Positions 1-9,628 are shown, numbered from the stretch's first letter. The stretch is DNA of 64,000 bases from Hyphomonas pacifica (GCF_000682675.1 NZ_AWFA01000008.1:1-64000); one strand, 5' to 3'. Numbers and translations: made by a program. The notes: generated by a model from the sequence alone, not told the origin.

Positions 1-39
1 GCTCGAACCGCTGACCCTCTCGGTGTAAACGGAATGCTC
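1..39 (-). repeat. Partial tRNA-Val copy, putative att site (distal end of island)
   Basis: Bases 1-31 are identical to 6870-6900 inside the intact tRNA-Val(TAC) gene. After two mismatches, six more bases match (34-39 with 6903-6908). The shared block runs from the anticodon stem/loop into the T arm, the segment that tyrosine-recombinase elements usually duplicate on insertion. The copy continues beyond the left window edge, so its true length is unknown. It lacks the tRNA 5' half within the window and cannot be a functional tRNA. Confidence 0.75.
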
Positions 40-58
40 CCTTAATAACTACAACAGA

Positions 59-80
59 TTCGCTGTAAACTATGAGCGAA
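59..80. repeat. Inverted repeat, possible recombinase arm-type site (left)
   Basis: Arms ttcgct and agcgaa flank ten bases. The sequence gctgtaaacta (62-72) recurs at 6778-6788, just inside the other end of the island, in both cases followed by an agcga or agcgag block. Two similar short repeats just inside both ends of a tRNA-bounded segment resemble integrase arm sites. No integrase is present here, so this is inference only. Confidence 0.3.
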
Positions 81-139
81 TTTAGACTGAAACCTTGCGC
101 GAACATGTAAACCAACAAATCTGTCGGTAATCATCCCCG

Positions 140-1075
140 TCAATGCACGTTAATCTGATCGATCCTTCGCTCCGGTTCACTCCCATTTGGACAGCGAAGA
201 ATGCCTCCTCCTTGAAATGAGGCAAGATACTCGGTCGAAAATGGCGAAATGTTTCCAGGGTAGTAGTCCGTTGAGATGAACTGCGCTCCGGAATCAATTG
301 CGGCGCGCAGCCGCCGCTTGTCGTTGGTTCGGGCTTCCTTCGTACCGATGTCCGCTGCAACACGAACCAGAAATCCCTGAGCAACCAGCTTCTGTATCTC
401 TTCCTCATGTCCAAACAGATCCCAGAACATCATGAACGACGCCTCATCATCGGTAGTCGGGTATTGGGCAAACATGACCCGCCCCCTGAGAGACGGATGT
501 CCTTGTCTGTAGACTTTCGATGCCTTCGGCTTGTCTTCATCAAGAACGAACATAAATTTCTGCTGCGTATCAGCCAGACGCGGCCAACCCTTTTCAAGAA
601 TCGCTTGCCGGAGAGAGTCGGAATCGCCACGAACGTCATCCGGAACCAGCAACCGGCCTGGCCCGAATACTTCCAACAAGAGCTCGTCTATATCTGCTAG
701 CAATTCAGCATCAAAATTCGGTGGTACGAGCAGTCCACTGAATATATGATCATCTTTTAAATTGAGTGTTACAGTGATCAGCGTGTGCTCCGGATGCTGA
801 TCTGACCACTGCTTCAATGCGATCAGGCAATCCCGAAATGCCAAACAATGCGAGTAGTTGTCATACCCTTGAATGTGCATGACTTTGAAGCCTGTCTCAT
901 TGATGGAGGTCTTGCTGTACGGTGGGGGATCCCCTTCCCGCAAAAATTTCAAATTGGGTGGCTGCTCATACAAGCCACCCTCTGGGTCTGCGTAAAAGTC
1001 GAGCTCAAGCAATCGCAGTCCCAGGTCCAGTTGCACGTCCAGCGGGGGGTGCTCATACTCCAGCTTGCTCTTCAA
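140..1075 (-). pseudogene. PI-PLC (Ca2+-dependent, C1 type)-like protein, 5'-truncated
   Basis: The 311-residue frame resembles the Ca2+-dependent phosphatidylinositol phospholipase C1 family: LDLGLRLLELDFYADPEGG near residues 17-34 (metal-binding Glu/Asp region) and GFKVMHIQGYDN with a conserved His near residue 67. Family members normally begin with a signal peptide and a THNSY motif carrying the first catalytic His. Here the frame opens on a TTG immediately before the LEYEHPPL block. The 22 in-frame codons upstream contain no ATG, no recognisable THNSY and end at a TAG. The gene therefore lacks both export signal and one catalytic His and is probably a decaying remnant. It lies directly downstream of the TonB receptor on the same strand, so it was probably co-transcribed with it. 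The family assignment rests on motif memory, not a search. Confidence 0.6.
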
Positions 1076-1226
1076 GCCGGGCCGCAGGCGGGCAGGCCGA
1101 CCAAGCTCCCCGCAATAATTGTGTATTTTCCAAGTCGCGCTAAACCCAAACTATCAATCCCTTGTTCCAAAGCTAAAGACAGGAACCGGGGGCATCGCCC
1201 CGGCTCCCTTGAAGCATGCATCGTTG

Positions 1227-4001
1227 CTAAAATTGGTAGGTGAAACCGACCCAGTGCAGGGTTCCGGAGTCCCGCTCCTGGCGGAAATTACCAAAGCCGG
1301 TCTTCGAATCGATCGGCTCACCTGTCAGGTTGTTGGACCTCGCCTGTATGATGAGATGATCTGTCAGATTGTACCGCAATTGCGCACTGATGATGCCTCG
1401 AGCATTCCAGATGTCGTCGTCGGCGGGCGAACCTGACAATGTGTACAGGTACTCCGATTGGTAATTGTACGCCAACCTTGCTTCCAATTTTCCGTATTGG
1501 GCAAAGAGAGAAGCATTGAATATGTTTTCCGGTTGGCCAATGAGCGTCGGCAGCTTCCGCGTGTCTCCACCACTTCTAGTAACCGTCGCATCTGAACCAA
1601 CATAGGTGTAGTTCGCCGAGGCGCCCAGGAAGCCGAGAGTTGGATGGATGAAACTCAGATCGTTCAATACAGTTCCGATTTCAAAGCCCTCGATCTTATA
1701 GGTATCGAGGTTGATCGGAATACTTTCTGTCAGATCAACTGTTACGGCGTCTGCACCGGTACCACCGAAGGTAAAGGCACCATCGGGCGTCGGCGTAATG
1801 ATGACCCCTTGAGTTGTTACTCGAGGTGTTGCGATCTCATTTGAAATGTCCTTCCGGAACACAGCAACGGAGAAGAGGCCGTCGACCCACTTGGGATAAT
1901 ACTCCAACGAGATGTCGAAATTATCCGACGTTCGCGGTTCGAGGTCTGTATTTCCGCCTGTGATCGATGCCGTATTGAAAACCGGATCATACCGCAATGT
2001 GCTCTTGTTGGCCCGGAGGTCGTAATAACTCGGGCGGCTCACCGATTTTGAGACCGATGCCTTCGCAACAAGACCACTCGTCAAATCGTAAGTCACAAGC
2101 GCCCGCGGCAACCAATTGTCATAGCTGTTGCTGTCGGAGATCGAAACGAAACCATCATCATCCGCAGTGTCGGTCGTTGGACGGAAGCCTGTCGATTTTT
2201 CTTCGGTCTTTTCATAGCGGACGCCGCCGATGAACTCAAAAGGTCCAGCCTCATACTCCGCCTGAACATATCCAGAATAGACCGACTCCTCGACCGTAAA
2301 GTCATCGACAATGGAATTGCTGATCGAGCTTGCACGGGCAGTGAAATTTTCAGGATGCGCATCAAAATAACCTTGGATCGCATTCTGATCGGTGATCCAA
2401 AGAGGGTAGTTGTGCGTGCCGGTTGGTAACGTGAAAGACGTGCTCCCCACGAACAGACCGAGATTGTATTCGGACAGGGGAACGTCGCTGTTCAGGTCAT
2501 AGTCGACCCAGTCCTGATCCTGTTCCCTTTTGGTGTTCGAAGCCTTTACGCCAAACTTAATAGCGAAATCGCCCGTACCGATATCGAATGGCTTGCGATA
2601 ATCAATTTTGGCTTCGAGCGTTGTCTCTGTATTGTCGCTGCCCCAATATCGGTGCCCAGGCAGCGCGCCGTAAAGTGACAGGTCATTATACGCCGTTTCG
2701 TCCAGCAACGTCCGCACAGGGAAGTTTTCATTGTCGCCATGAAAGTCGTAGGTGTAGGCGAGACGTGTGTCACCAGTGGCTGTTGCATCAAAGCCAGTCC
2801 TGTACTGGGAAGTCGGATCGCTGAATTTTCCGACCCCATACAACGCATTGAACGACAACTCGTCGCGATCAAACAATGTATACTCACCACCTGATTGCAG
2901 GGACCATAGCTTGTTCGTCGTATCCCATGTCACGAGGGCCGGCGTTGACCTGACCTTCGCATCGACCAGGCCAGTATATTGCGTCTGGCCGATCGGCTGC
3001 GTATTCGCCCGCCAGTCCCATTCAACGCCTTGCCGGTCCGATTTCTCGAAAAAGTCGTAATAAAATCCCTGCACAAATGTGTAGGCATCGTCTGTCGGTT
3101 TCCATTCGAGTTTGGACAACGCGCCGGAATACTCACGATCATACCGCCAGGCAAACTGTGCATCGACCCGGTCAGCTGAATAGACATCCGAGGTCGACGC
3201 GAATGCATCGTCCGACGACAGTCGGGCGCCAGTTGCCGCATCGTAATAGTAATAGGTTCGAACTGCAGGATTGTAGAGAAACCGATCTTCCTTCGCATGA
3301 GTCCCCGCAAACGTGAAGCCAAATGCATCATTCTTACCGAACGTGTTTGAGTATGTTCCGGTCAGGCGATAGGTCGGACCTTTATCGGTTCAGCCCTCAT
3401 TACTGGAGAAGCCATAATCTGCTGACACATTGGCGAATGCATCTTCACTATCGAATGCACTGCGCGTCTTGAGGCTGATATAGCCGCCAATCGCCTGCCC
3501 CTCCAGGTCTGGGGTAAATGATTTGAAGACCTCGGCTCGCTTGAGCACGGATGACGGAATGACATCCAGAAGAACCGTGCGTTCATTATTGGCTGTCGAA
3601 GCAATGATCCCACCATCGAGCTGGGTGTAGTTGTATGTCGAATTCAGTCCACGGACCGATACATAGCCTTCCCGGTCAAACCTGAAATCCAGCTGAAGCG
3701 ATACGCCCGGAATGCGCCGCAGTGCTTCGGCGATATTGAAATCCGGCAGCTGTGCGATGTCATCGGCCGTCACGAAATCTGCAACAGCGTCTGTGTTTCG
3801 TTTTGCTTCAATGATCTCTTGGTTCTGGAGGCGCGCTCCGCGAACGACAACGACATCCTGAATAAATTCGGGATTTTCTTCCGCCTTTGAAATCACCCCT
3901 GTCTCATCATCAGCAAACGCGGCACCCGCAACGAATGCAATTGCTACAGGCGAAATGGCTCCGATGCACGTGAGCCGGCGAAAAGTCTTTCTTCCCAACA
4001 T
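1227..4001 (-). pseudogene. TonB-dependent outer-membrane receptor interrupted by one in-frame TGA
   Basis: Residues 1-203 carry a signal peptide (MLGRKTFRRLT... ending near AFA) and a TonB plug (RGARLQNQEI, ALRRIPGVSLQ, VSVRGLNSTYNYTQLDGG). The frame stops at TGA 3390-3392. The same frame then stays open for 90 codons with barrel-like sequence and continues through 630 residues ending HWVGFTYQF, a typical terminal aromatic strand. Total length is 924 codons including the TGA, normal for the Caulobacter/Xanthomonas receptor type. There is no frameshift: both halves are in one frame, so one base change explains the break. Options are a nonsense mutation (CGA or TGG to TGA), readthrough, or a sequencing error. 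The palindrome upstream and the divergent ROK gene suggest substrate-controlled expression. Confidence 0.85.
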
Positions 4002-4058
4002 AATCCCCTCCAGAGGTCTGAGTTAACCGATGGAAAGGCCCATAGCATCGGTATGCGA

Positions 4059-4087
4059 CAATTCAATTACATTACGTAATTGAATTG
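4059..4087. promoter_or_regulatory. Palindromic operator between TonB receptor and ROK regulator
   Basis: caattcaattac (4059-4070) and gtaattgaattg (4076-4087) are perfect 12-bp inverted arms around five bases. The centre also contains the self-complementary attacgtaat at 4071-4080. It sits in the 154-bp divergent gap, about 60 bp upstream of the receptor start and about 70 bp upstream of the ROK GTG. AT-rich palindromes of this kind are typical targets of ROK/NagC/Mlc-type repressors. The likely binder is the adjacent regulator, giving auto-control and control of the receptor. Confidence 0.65.
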
Positions 4088-4155
4088 ATAATTGTTGTCC
4101 CTGTATGAAACGTGTAGCAGTTAGGCCACGGCAAATGATTTGGAGGTGTAAGCGA

Positions 4156-5313
4156 GTGACTCAGACGTCGGCCCCACAGCTGTCATCCAATGAACGACGC
4201 GTGCTCGACGTGATCTGGCGAGAAGGCCCAATCGCGCGCCAGGATATTGCCAGACTGACTGGGCTCACGGCAGCATCCATTACCCGTTTGACAAAGCAAC
4301 TCGATGATGAGGGACTTCTAGCCACAAGTCTTGAAAAGACGGGATCCCGAGGCAATCAACGCCAGCCGATTTCGATCAATGCAGACGGCGCGCTCTCATT
4401 CGGCGTGAGCTTCTCCCATACCTTTGTTGATGTGGGCCTGATGAACCTGGGGGGCGAACTGCTGCAGACCATCAGGTCCCCCCTTTCAAAGCCGACGGTG
4501 GAGAATGTCGCCAGCGCTGCGAAAGCCGGGGTCGCCAAACTCTTGTCGTCCAGTCGCCGAGATAGAAACAAAATCATCGGGATCGGCTTTGCGCTTCCGG
4601 GCGATTTTGCATCTGAGCCACCTTACCTGCAGGCCCACGCATATTTTCCAGCACTCCGAGGGGTCGATATCCTGAAGAGCCTGGAACCGCACTTTGAGTT
4701 TCCCTGCTTTGTCGAGAATGATTGCAACACCGCCGCTTTCGGTGAACGCGTGCTCGGCTTCGGGAAGCTTTACAGCACATTTCTTTCAGTATTCGTGGGT
4801 CACGGAATTGGAAGCGGGCTTATCATTGACGGAAATCTGTTACGTGGCGTTCACGGAAACGCCGGAGCCATCGGTTATATGTATCCCATGGATCAGCCAC
4901 GCCCCTCCGGACAGGATTTATTCGAAACCGCTCAGAAAAACGGCGTTGCCGCACAAGACTTTTCCGACTTCGAAAAACTGCCCTTCGAAAAAAATCCACC
5001 GATCACGAAATGGTGCGAACGTGCCGGTAGTCAACTGTGCGAAGGTCTTAGCATTGCAGCGCGCCTTTTCGATCCCGAGGCAATCATCATCGGCGGGCGC
5101 CTGCCCCCGCCCTATCTCGACGCTCTTGTTCGATGGATCGATGTCGACGCTTTCTGTGCGGCCGGCGCTCCATTGCGCAAACCCGTCATTCGCGCGTCGG
5201 ACCTGGGCGCCAGAGCAGGTGTGATCGGAGCCGCTGCCTTGCCGATTTACCATACATATCTAAGGTCAGACATGACGCTCGCGAGTGACAACTATGTCAA
5301 CGGCAGACGTTAA
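4156..5313 (+). CDS. ROK-family transcriptional regulator
   Basis: Start chosen at GTG 4156 (385 aa) because GGAGGT at 4142-4147 lies eight bases upstream. The ATG at 4105 in the same frame has no such site and lies close to the operator. Residues 12-58 form a MarR-like winged helix-turn-helix (NERRVLDVIWREGPIARQDI, then LTGLTAASITRLTKQL). The rest is a ROK sugar-kinase-like domain with GIGFALPGD (about 142-150), VENDCNTAAFGE (about 186-197) and GHGIGSGLI. The usual zinc motif CxCGxxGC is absent: where relatives have a GH followed by cysteines, this protein has GYMYPMDQPRPSG. It is therefore probably a ligand-sensing repressor and not a sugar kinase. It overlaps the symporter gene by 20 bp, so the two form an operon, and it probably controls the divergent TonB receptor as well. 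Confidence 0.85.
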   Translation: MTQTSAPQLSSNERRVLDVIWREGPIARQDIARLTGLTAASITRLTKQLDDEGLLATSLEKTGSRGNQRQPISINADGALSFGVSFSHTFVDVGLMNLGGELLQTIRSPLSKPTVENVASAAKAGVAKLLSSSRRDRNKIIGIGFALPGDFASEPPYLQAHAYFPALRGVDILKSLEPHFEFPCFVENDCNTAAFGERVLGFGKLYSTFLSVFVGHGIGSGLIIDGNLLRGVHGNAGAIGYMYPMDQPRPSGQDLFETAQKNGVAAQDFSDFEKLPFEKNPPITKWCERAGSQLCEGLSIAARLFDPEAIIIGGRLPPPYLDALVRWIDVDAFCAAGAPLRKPVIRASDLGARAGVIGAAALPIYHTYLRSDMTLASDNYVNGRR

Positions 5314-6616
5314 AAAGATTGCTGCGTCTGGAGAGACTATTTCTCGTCTCGCCCTCGCCGGCTTTTCCACAGCCAACTTTGGTAAGTCGGTTTTCTGGTC
5401 GGCTGCGGATACATTCTGTCTGGTATTCGCAACCGACACTTTGGGGATCGAGCCGACGATTGCTGGTTCGATTATTTTGCTGACAATCGTCTGGGATGCA
5501 GTTTCAGACCCCTTGGCTGGCACGATGATTGACCGTGTTCAATGGCTCCACAAGCGCTATGGAACCCTCATCGCCGTTTCAGCACCTGTCAGTGCAATCC
5601 TTTTGTTACTTACCTTTGCAACTCAATTTCTGCCTGTCCCGGCGAGAGGTCTTTGTTTTGCTGCCTCACTCTTGGGATTCCGGACCGCTTTCACCCTGAT
5701 CGATATTCCTGAAAATGCTCTGTTCTCCAGGATTGCCCGAACCAAGGGTCATCGAATATTTGGCGCTGCCATCCGCAAGCTGATGGCGACTTTCGCGGCT
5801 GTATCCATCTCAATGAGCACCGGTTGGATATTCGTAGAAACAGCCCCATTTACGGAAGGCACCCGCATCTTCATCGGTGTTTGTGTCTTTGCACCAATTG
5901 GCGTCTTGGCTATTTACTGCGGCACAAAGAGCATCGGCAAATGGGATCGAGCGATTTCAACCACTGTGACACGCCGCCGGATTGGGTTCGCAAGCTTAAA
6001 ACCCACTCACCCCGCCTTTGGACTAACGATTCATGTACTTCTGGTGTCCCTCGGCATGTCATTGTTTATGGCCGCGTTGGTCTACTATGCGAGGTTCATC
6101 CTTGGAGACAATGCATGGTTTGCATCGGCCATGACAACGCTACTGATTGCGCAGACTGCTGGTATATTCCTGTGGGGATATCTTGCGACCCGATGGACGA
6201 CGACTTTAGCATTGATGTTGGCGACTTGCTTGGCGTCATTCTCATGTATTTTCTTTCTGGCACCTCCATCATCCGAAGTGCTTATTTTTTCCTGCTGTGT
6301 TTTTGGGGTATCCGCTGGCGGACTGAATTCACTTCGATGGGCCCTTGCACCGACCGCAATTGATCAAGCTGAAGAAATCCTTGGGTACCGAGATGAAGCC
6401 GCCACAATGGCATTGCTGAGTCTGTCGATAAAATCCGCGATCGGACTTGCGTCTGTTTTTCTAGGAATGGCCTTATCGGCTTCCGGATATGAAAGCGGCG
6501 CAGTTGCGGATGAGGCGCAATCAATGACGTTCAGATTGGCCGTTGCAGCCATATCGACCCTGGTCATTCTCGCTGCAATCGTACCGCTTAGACAAAAGAA
6601 CTTTGTTGTTCACTAG
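5294..6616 (+). CDS. MFS sugar symporter, GPH (glycoside-pentoside-hexuronide) type
   Basis: The 440-residue, strongly hydrophobic protein has about twelve membrane helices. Its N-terminal region NFGKSVFWSAADTFCLVFAT followed by WDAVSDPLAGTMIDR matches the GPH/MelB arrangement, in which the WDAxxDPxxG segment lies in helix 2 and its Asp helps cation-coupled sugar uptake. The start is the ATG at 5294; a GTG at 5285 is an alternative. Translation is coupled to the ROK gene by overlap. With the TonB receptor it would complete uptake: outer-membrane receptor, then inner-membrane symporter. The substrate cannot be read from sequence. Base composition is visibly AT-richer than the chromosome to the right: line 6061-6120 has 28 G/C of 60, against 44 of 60 for 16381-16440. 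Confidence 0.75.
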   Translation: MSTADVKKIAASGETISRLALAGFSTANFGKSVFWSAADTFCLVFATDTLGIEPTIAGSIILLTIVWDAVSDPLAGTMIDRVQWLHKRYGTLIAVSAPVSAILLLLTFATQFLPVPARGLCFAASLLGFRTAFTLIDIPENALFSRIARTKGHRIFGAAIRKLMATFAAVSISMSTGWIFVETAPFTEGTRIFIGVCVFAPIGVLAIYCGTKSIGKWDRAISTTVTRRRIGFASLKPTHPAFGLTIHVLLVSLGMSLFMAALVYYARFILGDNAWFASAMTTLLIAQTAGIFLWGYLATRWTTTLALMLATCLASFSCIFFLAPPSSEVLIFSCCVFGVSAGGLNSLRWALAPTAIDQAEEILGYRDEAATMALLSLSIKSAIGLASVFLGMALSASGYESGAVADEAQSMTFRLAVAAISTLVILAAIVPLRQKNFVVH

Positions 6617-6777
6617 CAGAGCCCAATTAAACCAAGTTGCCCTGCGCTATGATCCGCTCCGTGCCACAAATCGCCTGCAAATTTTGTTCACAACATCGCA
6701 CAAGATAAAAACGGGGATGAATGCCCCTTAAGGGACCAAGTGCGGATCGCGCAGCACGTGCACTTACCCTGCTTCGA

Positions 6778-6804
6778 GCTGTAAACTAGCGAGCCAGTTT
6801 ACAG
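6778..6804. repeat. Inverted repeat, possible recombinase arm-type site (right)
   Basis: ctgtaaact (6779-6787) and agtttacag (6796-6804) are perfect 9-bp arms around eight bases. The left arm is shared with the repeat at 62-72. The element lies about 50 bp inside the 3' end of tRNA-Val. The surrounding 6617-6853 holds no gene that I can support. Confidence 0.3.
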
Positions 6805-6853
6805 TTCAGATACACAGCGAATAACCCACAACACCTTGTAATACTTTAGTTTA

Positions 6854-6929
6854 TGGTGGGCGGTAACGGGCTCGAACCGCTGACCCTCTCGGTGTAAACG
6901 AGATGCTCTACCAACTGAGCTAACCGCCC
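6854..6929 (-). tRNA. tRNA-Val (anticodon TAC), intact, with encoded CCA
   Basis: Read on the minus strand, the 76-nt gene has acceptor GGGCGGT/ACCGCCC, a D arm AGCTCAGTTGGTAGAGC, an anticodon arm with stem TCTCG/CGAGA and loop TTTACAC (anticodon TAC, valine), a T arm with GGTTCGAGCCC, discriminator A and encoded CCA at 6856-6854. The 3' half is duplicated at the window start, which marks this gene as an insertion target. Confidence 0.95.
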
Positions 6930-6956
6930 CTTCGCGCCCAAATGCACGGGCTTGAG

Positions 6957-6997
6957 GAAAAAAGCAAGACGGCCATTCAGTGTTTGAATGGCCGTCT
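6957..6997 (-). terminator. Rho-independent terminator of lon
   Basis: agacggccattca (6967-6979) pairs with tgaatggccgtct (6985-6997): 13 bp with a 5-nt loop. On the minus strand the hairpin is followed by TGCTTTTTT. It lies 24 bases after the lon stop codon. Confidence 0.9.
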
Positions 6998-7021
6998 GCA
7001 GTTTAGGGGTGTGGATAGGCC

Positions 7022-9451
7022 TTAATGCGGCCCTTGGTGCGGGCGGGCCGGATCAGCCGCACCGGCACCTGGCTGGCCCGCGAGCGAGGCCTGCAGGGCC
7101 GCCTCATCGGCTTCCGACCACTCGATCGGCGTCAGCGGACGTGTCAGCGCGATCTTCAGCACTTCATTGATGTCCGACACAGGCACAATCTTCAGGCCGG
7201 TTTTCACATTCTCCGGAATTTCCTCGAGATCCTTCTCGTTCTCTTCCGGGATGAGCACCGTCTTGATGCCGCCACGCAGGGCCGCGAGGAGCTTCTCCTT
7301 CAGGCCGCCAATCGGCAGAACACGTCCCCGCAGGCTGATCTCGCCGGTCATGGCCACTTCCCGGTCGACCGGATTGCCGGTGAGCAGGGAGACAATAGCG
7401 GTCGTCATGGCGACACCGGCTGACGGGCCATCCTTCGGCGTCGCGCCATCCGGCACGTGCACGTGGATGTCGGTCGTGTTGAACACGGTCGGCTTGATGC
7501 CCAGCATGACCGAACGCGAGCGCACCAGCGAGCTGGCCGCCTGGATCGATTCCTTCATCACATCGCGCAGATTGCCCGTGACCTTCATATTGCCACGTCC
7601 CGGCATCTTGACCGCCTCAATGGTGAGCAGGTCGCCGCCGGTTTCCGTCCAGGCGAGGCCTGTGACCGCGCCCAGCTGGTCGGTCTCATCTGCCAGGCCG
7701 TAGCGGAATTTCCGCACGCCTGCGAACTCGGCAAGATTGTCGGACGTGATGGCCAGCGTTGCGCCATCCTGATCGGCCAGCTTGCGCACGGCCTTGCGGG
7801 CAAGGCGTGCAATCTCGCGTTTCAGGCTACGGACACCGGCTTCGCGGGTGTAGTAGCGGACGAGGTCGCGGATCGCTTCATCGGACACCGTCCACTCACC
7901 TTCCTTCAGGCCGTGATCCTCACGAACCTGCGGGATGAGGTGACGCTTGGTGATCTCCACCTTCTCGTCTTCCGTGTAGCCGGCAATGCGGATGATCTCC
8001 ATCCGGTCCAGAAGCGGCTGGGGCATGTTGAGCGAGTTCGCCGTCGTCACGAACATCACGTCTGAAAGGTCATAGTCGACTTCCAGATAATGGTCGTTGA
8101 ATGTCGAATTCTGCTCAGGGTCCAGCACCTCCAGCAGCGCAGACGCCGGATCGCCGCGATGGTCCATGCCCATCTTGTCGATCTCGTCCAGCAGGAAGAG
8201 CGGGTTGCCCGATTTCGTCTTCTTCAGGGACTGGATGATCCGTCCCGGCATGGAGCCGATATAGGTCCGGCGGTGGCCGCGGATCTCGCTCTCGTCGCGC
8301 ACGCCGCCCAGCGACACGCGCACAAAGTCGCGTCCCGTGGCTTCGGCAATGGAGCGGCCCAGCGAGGTTTTACCCACGCCCGGAGGGCCAACGAGGCATA
8401 GGATCGGGCCCTTCATCTTGCCCGTGCGTTTCTGCACGGCGAGATATTCCAGAATCCGCTCTTTCACCTTGTCGAGACCATAATGGTCATCGTCGAGCTG
8501 TGTCTCGGCCTTCTCCAGATTGGTCTGGATGTCCTTGCGCTGCCCCCATGGCAGGGCGAGCAGCCAGTCGAGATAATTGCGCACAACGGTCGACTCGGCA
8601 GACATCGGAGACATCTGACGCAGCTTCTTGATCTCGGCCTCGGCCTTGGTGCGCGCCTCTTCCGACAGCGGGGCGTCAGCAATCTTCTGCTCCAGCTCGG
8701 CCAGCTCATCGCGTTCACCGCCATCGCCGCCTTGCTCACCCAGCTCGCGCTGGATCGCCTTCATCTGCTCGTTGAGGTAATATTCGCGCTGGGTTTTCTC
8801 CATCTGCCGCTTGACGCGGTTTTTGATCTTCCGCTCCATCTGCAGCATGCCCATCTCGCCTTCCATCAGCGCGAAGACCTTCTCAAGACGGTCCTTCACA
8901 TCCGGAAGTTCAAGCAATTCCTGCTTTTCAGACAGTTTGACAGACAGGTTCGAGGCGACCGCATCGGCCAGGCGGCCAGGCTCGGTCAGCGCGGCAATCG
9001 TGGTAACGGATTCCGGCGGAATCTTGCGGTTCAGCTTCACATAATTCTCGAACTGCTCCTGAACGGCGCGCATCAGGGCCTGCACGTCTCCGTCAGCACC
9101 TTCAGCCTCGTCCAGACGCTCAACCTCGGCTTCGAAATAGTCGCCGCGATCGTGCAGCTGGTTGAGGCGCGCACGGGTCTGGCCTTCGACCAGCACTTTG
9201 ACCGTGCCGTCCGGCAGCTTCAGCAATTGAAGAATGGTGGCAATCGTACCGACCGCGTGCACGTCATCGGCGCCCGGATCGTCTATCGCTGCGTCGCGCT
9301 GGGCGACGAGCATGATTTCATTATCGGCTTCCTCGATCATTTCGAGGGCGCGCACGGATTTGTCACGTCCCACGAAAAGGGGCGCAACCATGTCTGGAAA
9401 CACAACGATGTCCCGAAGCGGCAACACCGGAAGGTTTTTGATTCTTGGCAT
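7022..9451 (-). CDS. lon: ATP-dependent protease Lon
   Basis: The 809-residue protein has the full Lon layout: N-terminal substrate-binding LON domain (about 1-200), coiled-coil linker (about 200-260), AAA+ ATPase with Walker A GPPGVGKT (355-362) and Walker B FLLDEID (419-425), and a C-terminal serine-lysine protease domain. The catalytic Ser677 sits in PKDGPSAG and Lys720 in GGLKEKLL. It degrades misfolded and regulatory proteins in the cytosol as a hexamer. In Caulobacterales, Lon also degrades cell-cycle factors such as DnaA and CcrM (established for Caulobacter). The ATG is preceded by GGAGGC. A strong terminator follows, so it is a single-gene unit or the end of one. The last residues ([14 protein letters not shown]) form a low-complexity tail. 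Confidence 0.98.
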   Translation of the reverse strand: MPRIKNLPVLPLRDIVVFPDMVAPLFVGRDKSVRALEMIEEADNEIMLVAQRDAAIDDPGADDVHAVGTIATILQLLKLPDGTVKVLVEGQTRARLNQLHDRGDYFEAEVERLDEAEGADGDVQALMRAVQEQFENYVKLNRKIPPESVTTIAALTEPGRLADAVASNLSVKLSEKQELLELPDVKDRLEKVFALMEGEMGMLQMERKIKNRVKRQMEKTQREYYLNEQMKAIQRELGEQGGDGGERDELAELEQKIADAPLSEEARTKAEAEIKKLRQMSPMSAESTVVRNYLDWLLALPWGQRKDIQTNLEKAETQLDDDHYGLDKVKERILEYLAVQKRTGKMKGPILCLVGPPGVGKTSLGRSIAEATGRDFVRVSLGGVRDESEIRGHRRTYIGSMPGRIIQSLKKTKSGNPLFLLDEIDKMGMDHRGDPASALLEVLDPEQNSTFNDHYLEVDYDLSDVMFVTTANSLNMPQPLLDRMEIIRIAGYTEDEKVEITKRHLIPQVREDHGLKEGEWTVSDEAIRDLVRYYTREAGVRSLKREIARLARKAVRKLADQDGATLAITSDNLAEFAGVRKFRYGLADETDQLGAVTGLAWTETGGDLLTIEAVKMPGRGNMKVTGNLRDVMKESIQAASSLVRSRSVMLGIKPTVFNTTDIHVHVPDGATPKDGPSAGVAMTTAIVSLLTGNPVDREVAMTGEISLRGRVLPIGGLKEKLLAALRGGIKTVLIPEENEKDLEEIPENVKTGLKIVPVSDINEVLKIALTRPLTPIEWSEADEAALQASLAGQPGAGAADPARPHQGPH

Positions 9452-9552
9452 ATCCTATGCCTCCTTCATTATGGTGAGCCCCGACTGGGCGGCGGCTCGG
9501 CATACCCTATTCCCTAAACGTCAATCATGTCGGGAGTCGGGCGTTTCACCAG

Positions 9553-9581
9553 ATGTGGAGCGCGAGGGGGGGCTCTTCAAG
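9553..9581 (-). promoter_or_regulatory. Possible heat-shock (sigma-32) promoter of lon
   Basis: On the minus strand CTTGAA (9581-9576) resembles the sigma-32 -35 element. At an 18-base gap from CTTG lies TCCACAT (9559-9553), a poor -10 match. It is about 100 bp upstream of the lon start, and lon is heat-shock controlled in many bacteria. The -35 match is good and the -10 match weak. Confidence 0.25.
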
Positions 9582-9628
9582 CCAAAGGATGCGCTGGACC
9601 GCTCATCAATTGTGGAAACTGATGACAA

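Noticed and set aside
8483-9517. Long open frame antisense to lon (344 aa)
   Set aside because: Arises from GC-rich codon bias opposite a certain gene; no ribosome-binding site or family features.
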